This document shows positions 1 through 5,093 of a DNA stretch of 5,741 nt, piece by piece (positions within the stretch are counted from its first letter, which is position 1; every line of letters starts with the position of its first letter). Under the pieces are notes generated by a model. The model made no database searches. It was given only the letters and a program-made list of their open reading frames with translations, and was not told the DNA's origin. Where the stretch lies: the NCBI GenBank assembly GCA_025362765.1, contig JANYFI010000001.1, forward strand, positions 1 to 5,741. Direction: 5' to 3'. The position numbers and the translations under genes are program-made. The DNA is from Ferruginibacter sp. GTDB taxonomy: Bacteria > Bacteroidota > Bacteroidia > Chitinophagales > Chitinophagaceae.

Positions 1-7
1 AACATTG

Positions 8-429
8 TTATACACAAAAAAAGTCCGAAAAAACGGATTTTTTAAAACCACCCCTCTACAATCAAATAGCCGAAATTTTAAAAAACATTTTTTGCTCTAC
101 GAGGCCTGCAACGCAAGTTCATACTGCCGGATGTGGATAACTATCCGATTTTCAAAAAATGCTATAAAATGATGATTCGGAAGGGGTGAGTAGTTACGCT
201 GAAATCAAAATGTAGCATTGAAAGTAAATAAATTATACATATCTGGTAAAGTTGCTATAATAAATTAATATATTCTAAATCATTGATAAACAATCCTAAA
301 AAACAAGGTTGTGATAGAGTAAATTTGTGAAGAAAACTTTTGTGACTATTTATTCACAATTTATACGGATTTTATATTTTGTGATATTATTTTAACACTT
401 TATGGCATATTTTTAGCTTATCTTACACA
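8..429. other. AT-rich noncoding stretch with DnaA-box cluster (origin-like candidate)
   Basis: No convincing gene is visible here. Three exact matches to the DnaA-box consensus TTATNCACA lie within about 350 bp: TTATACACA at 8-16 (plus), TGTGGATAA at 132-140 (the perfect TTATCCACA box on the minus strand) and TTATTCACA at 350-358 (plus). Single-mismatch boxes are at 326-334 and 421-429. Five copies of TTGTGA/TCACAA fall between 309 and 384. About 195-425 is very AT-rich, as expected of an unwinding element. A replication origin, or a regulatory region bound by DnaA, is an inference. Neither dnaA nor other origin-linked genes are in the window, and one exact box also occurs by chance inside a gene at 3162-3170. 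Confidence 0.25.
18..43. terminator. Rho-independent terminator-like hairpin at left edge
   Basis: The sequence shows a short GC core, TCCG (24-27) pairing with CGGA (34-37), around a six-A loop. It is extended by an A-run on the left (18-22) pairing with a T-run on the right (39-43), with a G-T wobble at 23/38. On the plus strand it ends in TTTTTT and on the minus strand in a T-run of seven, so it could work in either direction. It probably ends a gene lying beyond the left edge, because nothing coding is visible on either side inside the window. Confidence 0.55.
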
Positions 430-430
430 A

Positions 431-572
431 GATCGCTTCTCCGAGTGATGATGTAAAGTTGAATAAAGTTTAACTGAGAACATATCCAATGCACCGCTGG
501 GCCGCATAGCCTTTAAGGTACAGGCAGAGAAGCAGAGGGGAAAGAGTTTTGGTCAATAGCCAAAACTCTTTT
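431..572 (+). ncRNA. Possible small structured RNA ending in a terminator
   Basis: No open frame explains this stretch, yet it is less AT-rich than its surroundings and ends in a strong plus-strand terminator. Visible pairings are GCTTCTC (435-441) with GAGAAGC (527-533) as a possible closing stem, an inner hairpin AGTTGAA/TTTAACT (457-463 with 469-475, one G-T wobble, five-base loop), and GCCT (509-512) with AGGC (522-525). I could not match it to 6S RNA, tmRNA, RNase P RNA or SRP RNA: the signature sequences of the last three are absent. No good promoter was located, so the 5' end is a guess. It could also be just the 3' flank of the neighbouring channel gene. Confidence 0.22.
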
Positions 573-575
573 ATT
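541..575 (+). terminator. Strong rho-independent terminator next to channel gene
   Basis: A perfect 12-bp stem, AAAGAGTTTTGG (541-552) with CCAAAACTCTTT (560-571), encloses the seven-base loop TCAATAG. On the plus strand it is followed by a T-rich tail (about 569-579). The minus-strand channel gene stops at 576, so the hairpin also sits directly behind that gene, but on the minus strand the tail is CTCTTTCCCC, a poor U-tract. The structure is certain. It is best formed for transcription from the left, and use by the channel gene is plausible but weaker. Confidence 0.7.
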
Positions 576-1166
576 TTATCTGGGATTGTTTCGCTTTACT
601 ATTTCTTTTTCTATTCTTTTATCCGGCACCAGCCATATAGTGGCCACAGTAATGTACAAGGCACAGCCGATATAGGGATTGATAAAAGTGAGCGTGATGG
701 CAGCGGCATAAAGTACAATTGACCACTTTCCTTTCCCATCTTTTCCTACAGCCTTTGCGAGGTCACTGTTTTGTATACTTTTATCCAACAACGACCATTC
801 TAGTATATAATAAGCAACTGACGCCATTAACAAAACAACACCGTAAATTGCCACTGGCCATGTTGAAAAATGATTTTCACCCATCCAGGCAGTTGTAAAC
901 GGCACCACAGACAACCAAAACAACAAATGGTTATTTGCCCACAATACCTTTCCATTTATCTGTGATACGGTGTGTAATAAATGATGGTGATTATTCCAGT
1001 ATATTCCAATGTAGATAAAACTGAGTATATAACTTAAAAATACGGGCAGCAACGGTTTTAATTCAGCTATAGAATCGCCATGCGGCACTTTCAATTCCAA
1101 TACCATAATGGTAATGATGATGGCAATTACACCGTCGCTAAATGCTTCAAGTCTCGTTTTTAGCAT
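576..1166 (-). CDS. TMEM175-family potassium channel (DUF1211)
   Basis: This 196-residue integral membrane protein fits the bacterial TMEM175 family, whose characterised members assemble as tetramers and conduct potassium across the inner membrane. The family signature is plain at the N-terminus: R5, then F9-S10-D11-G12, a stretch rich in I/T, and L23-E24-L25 at the end of helix 1. Six hydrophobic segments can be read at about residues 11-27, 38-58, 75-95, 104-124, 147-163 and 165-181, followed by a lysine/arginine-rich tail (183-196). Length and six-helix topology are normal for bacterial members, which carry one six-helix unit where the animal lysosomal protein has two. The ATG start sits directly before the conserved RxxxFSD motif and is preceded by an A-rich stretch. 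The gene stands alone with no operon partner. Potassium selectivity is inferred from family membership. Confidence 0.88.
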   Translation of the reverse strand: MLKTRLEAFSDGVIAIIITIMVLELKVPHGDSIAELKPLLPVFLSYILSFIYIGIYWNNHHHLLHTVSQINGKVLWANNHLLFWLSVVPFTTAWMGENHFSTWPVAIYGVVLLMASVAYYILEWSLLDKSIQNSDLAKAVGKDGKGKWSIVLYAAAITLTFINPYIGCALYITVATIWLVPDKRIEKEIVKRNNPR

Positions 1167-1230
1167 CGTTTTTACTATTTTCTATTTTAAAACTACTTAA
1201 GCTGGTTCATAAATGAAGGAATGTAAGGTG

Positions 1231-1258
1231 CAAAATACTTAAAGCAGCATATATCCAA
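1231..1258 (-). promoter_or_regulatory. Possible Bacteroidota promoter for the channel gene
   Basis: Read on the minus strand, TATTTTG (1237-1231) resembles the -7 element TAnnTTTG but is one base short. A TTG (1258-1256) lies 18 bp upstream, a normal distance for the -33 element. Transcription would start some 55-60 nt before the ATG at 1166. The imperfect -7 spacing keeps confidence low. The -33 triplet overlaps the left end of the palindrome at 1257-1282, so a protein bound there could block this promoter. Confidence 0.3.
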
Positions 1259-1282
1259 CTTATTTTAGTATTAAAATAAGTT
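1257..1282. repeat. Perfect 26-bp palindrome, candidate operator
   Basis: AACTTATTTTA (1257-1267) and TAAAATAAGTT (1272-1282) are exact reverse complements separated by GTAT. The arms carry only one G-C pair each (the second C/G near the outer end), and no T-run follows on either strand, so a terminator is unlikely. It lies about 90 bp upstream of the channel start and touches its possible -33 element. Binding of a dimeric regulator is the likeliest role, but that is inference. Confidence 0.5.
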
Positions 1283-1584
1283 CCGAATATTAAATGAGGT
1301 GAATTGCAGGTAATTTTGGCAGTTAAACGAAATAAAGGCCGTTCTGTCATCAAGTAAAATTGATAGTTAGTAAAAATATATTTTGCAACTTATTAAAAAA
1401 CATTCAATAGATTTTCCCTTTATTTTAATACATATTAAGGCCGTATACGCCTGTTTGCTACACCTGTTAATTTTGGCAAAAAAAAATTTTAACAGCACAT
1501 AGATCACCTCAATAAAATTATCTTTCGTGTTCAAAGTTTGTAGCATGTTTATTGCTTTTAAAAAAAATATTTTAATACTTACTT
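1283..1584. other. AT-rich intergenic region with repeated words
   Basis: No gene is visible in these 302 bp. The 11-mer TAATTTTGGCA occurs twice in the same orientation (1311-1321 and 1468-1478), and each copy contains TAATTTTG, an exact match to the -7 element TAnnTTTG. Neither has a convincing -33 TTG at 17-23 bp. AAGGCCGT also occurs twice (1335-1342 and 1437-1444). An inverted repeat CTGTTAA/TTAACAG (1464-1470 and 1489-1495) brackets the second 11-mer. A weaker -7 match, TATCTTTC, lies at 1519-1526. The promoter of the 90-residue gene at 1585 is probably here, but which element is used cannot be decided by eye. Confidence 0.35.
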
Positions 1585-1857
1585 ATGCAATTATCATTTA
1601 TAAAAAATATTCAGTTTACAAAACTTATAAAAGCGGATGGGCGTTTGCGTGAATTTAATTTCAGAAGATATCATTCTGGAAAAGAACCAGCTATTTTTTC
1701 AGTGAACGTTGTAGATAACCGCGACAATAGGATACTCTTTGAAATGCACAAAGAAGAAAATACCTGGAAGATTATAAAACAGCCCCTTCCACAATGGGTA
1801 ATGGAAAATGAAACAAATTTTCATGACTGCATAGAAGAGGAGTTAAGAAATTCGTAA
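1585..1857 (+). CDS. Small soluble protein of unknown function
   Basis: This 90-residue protein has no signal peptide or membrane segment. Its composition is charged and mixed: a basic N-terminal part (KLIKADGRLREFNFRRYH, about residues 13-30), an alternating stretch that looks like beta strands (AIFSVNVVDNRDNRILFEMHKEENTWKI in pattern, about 36-63), then LPQWV (68-72) and an acidic C-terminal helix ending in IEEEL (83-87). The single cysteine is at about 81. I recognise the style of a small conserved Bacteroidota protein but cannot assign a family or function. The ATG follows an AT-rich leader with no Shine-Dalgarno motif, as is usual in this phylum. It is followed after 105 bp by the methyltransferase gene on the same strand, which seems to have its own promoter, so an operon is not indicated. 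Codon use resembles its neighbours. Confidence 0.75.
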   Translation: MQLSFIKNIQFTKLIKADGRLREFNFRRYHSGKEPAIFSVNVVDNRDNRILFEMHKEENTWKIIKQPLPQWVMENETNFHDCIEEELRNS

Positions 1858-1898
1858 TTGCAACCTGTATTTTTTAGCCAATACTATTGATTTAGAAC

Positions 1899-1931
1899 TG
1901 TAAATAATTTGTAAATAACAATTTACATTTG
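1899..1931 (+). promoter_or_regulatory. Promoter with three phased TGTAAAT half-sites
   Basis: TACATTTG at 1924-1931 is an exact match to the Bacteroidota -7 element TAnnTTTG. It would start transcription near 1937, about 25 nt before the methyltransferase ATG at 1963. No good -33 TTG is found at 17-23 bp (CTG at 1898-1900 is the nearest). Overlapping it are TGTAAATAA at 1899-1907, TGTAAATAA at 1910-1918 and the inverted ATTTACA at 1921-1927, each beginning exactly 11 bp after the previous one. The last two form a 7-bp dyad with a four-base spacer that runs into the -7 element. This looks like an operator for a dimeric or cooperative regulator. Confidence 0.5.
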
Positions 1932-1962
1932 CACGATTGTTTAAAATAAACAACTACTATCA

Positions 1963-3141
1963 ATGGCAGGTGACTTAAATAGCTTTATCGAGCAATTGAC
2001 CTCAGATTTACAAAGCCAGGCGGTGATAAAGATTACTTTGGGTAACCGCAGGCTTAAATCAGCTGAACTTAAAAATGTTTTTATTAAGCCCACGCTTATA
2101 AAAAATAATTTAAAACTTTCTTTTACTTATCGCTACCCCACCAGGGATATTACCAAAAATTTCGACATTGGTGAAAGTGTTGCTTTAATAGAGCAAATGC
2201 TGTTGCACGAATTTTTAAACGCGGATATTTTTACTATTGAAAAAGACATTCATTTGGCTTTTCAAAAAAACAATACAATCAAAGTATCAGGCAATTCACC
2301 TTCCTTACAACTTACACCAAAAACCACACAACATGACAGGGAGAAAAAAAGATTGATTGAAACTGTGGGCAATAGCTATTTAAAGGCGTTGGGAATATGT
2401 ACTACCGAAGGAGTTGTAAAAAAAGATAAACAGGACAAATACAAACAGATTAACCATTATATTGAAATAATTGAGGGTATTATAAAAGATAGGTCGTTCG
2501 GCGACACGCTGGAAGTGGTGGATATGGGAAGTGGAAAGGGCTATTTAACTTTTGCCCTGTATGATTATCTTACCACCAAATTACATCTTAAAGCAACTGT
2601 TACGGGAATTGAATTAAGGGAAGAACTGGTTAAAACCTGCAATGATATTGCCCGAAATTGCGGCTATAAGGGGCTTGTTTTTAAAAATGGTACTATCAGA
2701 GAGGCCACCTTGTTAAACAATACCGATATTTTAATAGCGTTGCATGCATGCGATACCGCTACAGACGAGGCAATATATTGCGGTATAAAGGCCAATGCAA
2801 AAGTAATTGTTTGTGCCCCCTGCTGCCATAAACAAATACGGAAACAAATGGCTCCCGACAACGAATTAAAATCCATCACAAAACACGGCATTTTACTGGA
2901 AAGGCAGGCGGAAATTACTACTGATGCCATAAGGGCGTTGTTACTGGAAGCCTATGGCTACAAAACCCGGGTATTTGATTTTATATCTACCGAACATACA
3001 CCAAAAAACGTATTAATTGTAGGAATTAAGCACGAAAAACAGGTAAAGCCAACAACAGCTTTTCTTGAAAAAGTAGCTGCATTAAAAACACTATTTTCCA
3101 TTCAGTCTCATCACCTCGAAACACTACTCAACAGTTTATAA
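1963..3141 (+). CDS. Class I SAM-dependent methyltransferase (Methyltransf_32-like)
   Basis: This is a 392-residue cytosolic methyltransferase that would transfer a methyl group from S-adenosylmethionine to an unidentified substrate. The Rossmann-fold SAM site is clear. Motif I is VVDMGSGKGYL (185-195), with D187 and the glycines G189, G191 and G193 forming the SAM loop. E217 in GIELREE ends strand 2 and should bind the SAM ribose. Motif IV is DILIALHACDTATDEA (255-270), followed by a strand ending in CAPCCHKQ (284-291). The combination of LHACDTATD and PCCH is typical of Pfam Methyltransf_32, which also contains the eukaryotic METTL25, GSTCD and TRM13-like proteins. Residues 1-135 form a separate N-terminal domain I do not recognise, linked by a charged stretch (HDREKKR, 124-130). 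An RNA substrate is possible by analogy with TRM13 but is only inference. The gene faces the next one tail to tail, 10 bp apart. Confidence 0.85.
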   Translation: MAGDLNSFIEQLTSDLQSQAVIKITLGNRRLKSAELKNVFIKPTLIKNNLKLSFTYRYPTRDITKNFDIGESVALIEQMLLHEFLNADIFTIEKDIHLAFQKNNTIKVSGNSPSLQLTPKTTQHDREKKRLIETVGNSYLKALGICTTEGVVKKDKQDKYKQINHYIEIIEGIIKDRSFGDTLEVVDMGSGKGYLTFALYDYLTTKLHLKATVTGIELREELVKTCNDIARNCGYKGLVFKNGTIREATLLNNTDILIALHACDTATDEAIYCGIKANAKVIVCAPCCHKQIRKQMAPDNELKSITKHGILLERQAEITTDAIRALLLEAYGYKTRVFDFISTEHTPKNVLIVGIKHEKQVKPTTAFLEKVAALKTLFSIQSHHLETLLNSL

Positions 3142-3151
3142 AGAAATAGCT

Positions 3152-4717
3152 TTACGGTTTTTTATACACACGGGCTTTCTGCTGAAGGTATTTATTACCA
3201 ATAATCGTACTTAAAGGCTTTGCGTACACTTTACTTTCCACCCAGGATATAATATCAAGGTAGGCAAAACTGCGTGTTTGAAAACGGTTCTTTTCCAGCC
3301 CTTTTATACTCTGTAAAAACTTTTCCAGCTCAGGCTGCAATTTTTGCCTTGATAATTGAAATGAATTCCTAAGAAATTTAAACATTGCCTCCTCTACCAC
3401 GGTGAGATTTTCCATTTTAGCCATAAAACGGTAAACAGATTTAATCAACGATTCAATGATCTCAAAATTCCCCAGTTCATAATGCGCCATCAGGTGCAAC
3501 AGGCGGGCATAACACTGCAGGTCATTTCTCATCTCAGGATTCCCGTTAATTATTTTCTGCAGGTAGTCTATAGAAATATCATATTTACCGGCGCCAAAAA
3601 ATAAATTGGCAATCTTATAGTTAAAAACAAGCAGGCGGTGATTATCGATGTAAAGTGAATATTCCTCCAATTTTTCTTCGATACCTTTTACAAGCCTAAG
3701 TCCGTCAATAAAGGTGCCCAGCATAAAATGCTGATTAATTTTAGAAGCACTGATATAAACAAATGTCTGGATGCGGTGATTGTCATGATGCATAGCCAAT
3801 TCTGTGGTAGAAAATGCTTCAAAATCGGTCAGTACATTTTGAAAACCCTGGTAATTACGCAAGTCGAAATGTGCATTTAAAAGATTGTGCATACCCTTAA
3901 TATAATAGCCCGTTTCTACTTTTATCATCAACGGCTGTTCGTTAAAAATATCCACCCATTTTTGCGCATATCTGTAATACATCAAAAAATCCTGTCGTAT
4001 AAAAGCATACCAGCAATAGCTTTGATACAGGTATAACCGTTCATAAAATCCAGTTCGAAGATGGGCATTGGGCGGTAAATTATCCTGCAAAAAATTCTTT
4101 ACGTCTTTCTCGTCTTTTTCATTGCGGGCATGTCCGTTCTTTATATACCAGCTGTATAAACGCAGGGCTAAATTCGACATTCTTGCCACATTGTCCACCC
4201 TGTTATTTACTTCTATAGCTTCAGCTGAAAGCTGCTCTCCCCTGTTTTGCATGGACCGGGTTATATGCAGGGTTTCAATTTTTTTCTCCCAGGAAATTAC
4301 CTGGGTAAGAAAATTAAACTTGTAGTGCGTTTTGGCAATTTCCTTTAATTTTTCAAGAATTTTAAGGCTTTGTATATACAGTCCTTTGTTGTACAGTATC
4401 CTTGCATAATCGAGTTGTTCATTTAATTGCATATCTATACTACCTGAACTCTTTAGCAAACGCAGACTGGCAAGCAATTGCTTATACAGATGAACTTTGA
4501 TATTAGATAACTGAGGCTTTTTAATTGAAGGCAATTTTTTTAGCAGTACAGCTTCGTCATAATCGGTTAGTTTATCCAGGGCATCAAACAATTCTATAAT
4601 TTTCAAGTCCTCATTACCGGAACTTCTTTTAATGTAAAGCTTAAAATTTCGTTTTTCAGCTTTTTCCAGGGAATGAATTAACTGAAACAATGTATCTGTA
4701 AATCGGTTGGGCATCAT
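3152..4717 (-). CDS. Helical-repeat (TPR-like) protein of unknown function
   Basis: This 521-residue protein appears soluble, with no signal peptide or membrane segment, and is almost entirely alpha-helical. The N-terminal 100 residues are dense in lysine and leucine and look like the most conserved part, with EKAEKRNFKLYIK at 18-30 and KKPQLSNIKVHLYKQLLASLR at about 66-86. TPR-like helical pairs with the small-residue and G-x-Y pattern are visible near 103-128 (YARILYNKGLYIQSLKIL), 366-390 (KIANLFFGAGKYDISIDYL) and 402-430. Helical repeats usually mediate protein contacts. No catalytic motif was found. I recognise the style of a conserved Bacteroidota protein but know of no assigned function. 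Two ATG codons in tandem (4717-4712) begin the frame, and either could serve. Its upstream region is unusual: a promoter about 220 bp away with a terminator in between, suggesting control by attenuation. Confidence 0.82.
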   Translation of the reverse strand: MMPNRFTDTLFQLIHSLEKAEKRNFKLYIKRSSGNEDLKIIELFDALDKLTDYDEAVLLKKLPSIKKPQLSNIKVHLYKQLLASLRLLKSSGSIDMQLNEQLDYARILYNKGLYIQSLKILEKLKEIAKTHYKFNFLTQVISWEKKIETLHITRSMQNRGEQLSAEAIEVNNRVDNVARMSNLALRLYSWYIKNGHARNEKDEKDVKNFLQDNLPPNAHLRTGFYERLYLYQSYCWYAFIRQDFLMYYRYAQKWVDIFNEQPLMIKVETGYYIKGMHNLLNAHFDLRNYQGFQNVLTDFEAFSTTELAMHHDNHRIQTFVYISASKINQHFMLGTFIDGLRLVKGIEEKLEEYSLYIDNHRLLVFNYKIANLFFGAGKYDISIDYLQKIINGNPEMRNDLQCYARLLHLMAHYELGNFEIIESLIKSVYRFMAKMENLTVVEEAMFKFLRNSFQLSRQKLQPELEKFLQSIKGLEKNRFQTRSFAYLDIISWVESKVYAKPLSTIIGNKYLQQKARVYKKP

Positions 4718-4812
4718 TATTAATTTTTACTAAAACTCAATACCAGTGAGACCTTATAAAATAAAAAGCCTTCTTAGCATAATTAAACTGCTCATAACAA
4801 GATTATGAAGGT

Positions 4813-4857
4813 AAAAAAACACACCTTACTTTCGTGTTAAGAAAGCAAAGATGTGTT
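4813..4857 (-). terminator. Minus-strand terminator within presumed leader of the TPR-like gene
   Basis: On the minus strand AACACA (4857-4852) pairs with TGTGTT (4823-4818), and CTTTC (4845-4841) pairs with GAAAG (4833-4829). Three further pairs and a small bulge lie in between, and the loop is seven bases. A run of seven T (4819-4813) follows, giving the form of a rho-independent terminator. It lies between the candidate promoter at 4945-4974 and the gene starting at 4717, and also about 240 bp downstream of the outer-membrane gene. The segment 4888-4881 can pair instead with its 3' arm (see findings), which would disrupt it. Confidence 0.6.
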
Positions 4858-4870
4858 GAAAGATATAGCA

Positions 4871-4988
4871 GGCAATCGTAAAAGTAAGCAACCAATCGTT
4901 AGTATGTTGCGGCAAGCAGGAAAAATAACTGGTTAAAAATCAGTCAAAAATATTGTAAGAATTTCATATGGCAAGCAATCGTTAAAGT
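4871..4988. repeat. Three CAATCGT motifs in intergenic DNA
   Basis: CAATCGT occurs at 4873-4879, 4893-4899 and 4976-4982 in the same orientation. The first and last copies lie in near-identical 14-base contexts (4871-4884 and 4975-4988 differ at two positions). GGCAAGCA is also repeated (4911-4918 and 4970-4977). The middle copy sits in the loop of a GCAAC/GTTGC hairpin (4888-4892 with 4906-4910). They may be binding sites for a regulator or a repeated motif in an RNA. No frame of useful length covers them. Confidence 0.4.
4945..4974 (-). promoter_or_regulatory. Bacteroidota-type promoter upstream of the TPR-like gene
   Basis: Read on the minus strand, TATTTTTG (4952-4945) matches the -7 consensus TAnnTTTG exactly, and TTG (4974-4972) lies 19 bp upstream, within the normal 17-23 bp range. 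Transcription would begin near 4938, giving a leader of about 220 nt before the ATG at 4717, with the terminator at 4857-4813 inside it. No other TAnnTTTG match lies between this site and the gene. Such short motifs do occur by chance in AT-rich DNA. Confidence 0.45.
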
Positions 4989-5019
4989 TCTTCCGTTTCT
5001 ACGAAAGGACTATTTTTTT
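4987..5019 (+). terminator. Plus-strand terminator-like hairpin between two minus-strand genes
   Basis: GTTCTTCCGT (4987-4996) pairs with ACGAAAGGAC (5001-5010) around the loop TTCT, with one wobble and one mismatch, and is followed by TATTTTTTT (5011-5019). This is the form of a rho-independent terminator for plus-strand transcription. Both flanking genes are on the minus strand, so it has no coding gene to serve and may end a small plus-strand RNA from about 4840 on. On the minus strand there is no T-run behind it. Confidence 0.45.
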
Positions 5020-5026
5020 GTGACGT

Positions 5027-5074
5027 AAAGTAATACCATTTTAGCTTACCAATCAAATTATTATTACTTTTTTT
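5027..5074. repeat. Inverted repeat downstream of the outer-membrane gene
   Basis: AAAGTAATA (5027-5035) and TATTACTTT (5062-5070) are exact 9-bp reverse complements separated by 26 bases, and a T-run continues to 5074 on the plus strand. It lies about 20 bp past the stop of the minus-strand outer-membrane gene. It has only one G-C pair per arm and, on the minus strand, no T-tail, so it may protect the 3' end of that transcript instead of terminating it. It could also be chance in AT-rich DNA. Confidence 0.3.
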
Positions 5075-5093
5075 ACAAGATATTTTTGCCTGT

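Noticed and set aside
50..188. CACCCCT (50-56) and AGGGGTG (182-188) as terminal inverted repeats of a small mobile element.
   Set aside because: The arms are only seven bases, similarity does not extend, and no target-site duplication is seen.
82..189. Plus-strand frame of 35 codons (…LPDVDNYPIFKKCYKMMIRKG, stop at 187-189), and a similar-length open frame on the minus strand.
   Set aside because: There is no start codon near the beginning, a stop lies just upstream at 79-81, both strands are equally open, and neither translation resembles a family I know. A gene remnant is possible but not supported.
512..545. CAGG followed by GAAGCAG, recalling the SRP RNA domain IV.
   Set aside because: The GGAA tetraloop and the short stem that must separate the two halves are missing.
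2664..2930. 88-codon open frame on the minus strand.
   Set aside because: It lies wholly inside the methyltransferase gene, antisense to its conserved motifs. It is cysteine-rich and protein-unlike, a shadow of the real gene.
3142..3151. Terminator between the convergent genes.
   Set aside because: The gap is 10 bp and no stem with a T-tail could be built across it. Termination may occur inside the opposing coding sequences.
3162..3170. Exact DnaA-box match TTATACACA.
   Set aside because: It is isolated inside the 3' end of the minus-strand coding gene, so it is most simply chance. It also shows that a single box means little.
4068..4325. 85-codon open frame on the plus strand.
   Set aside because: It is antisense within the 521-residue gene, whose frame is long and consistent. 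No independent start signal.
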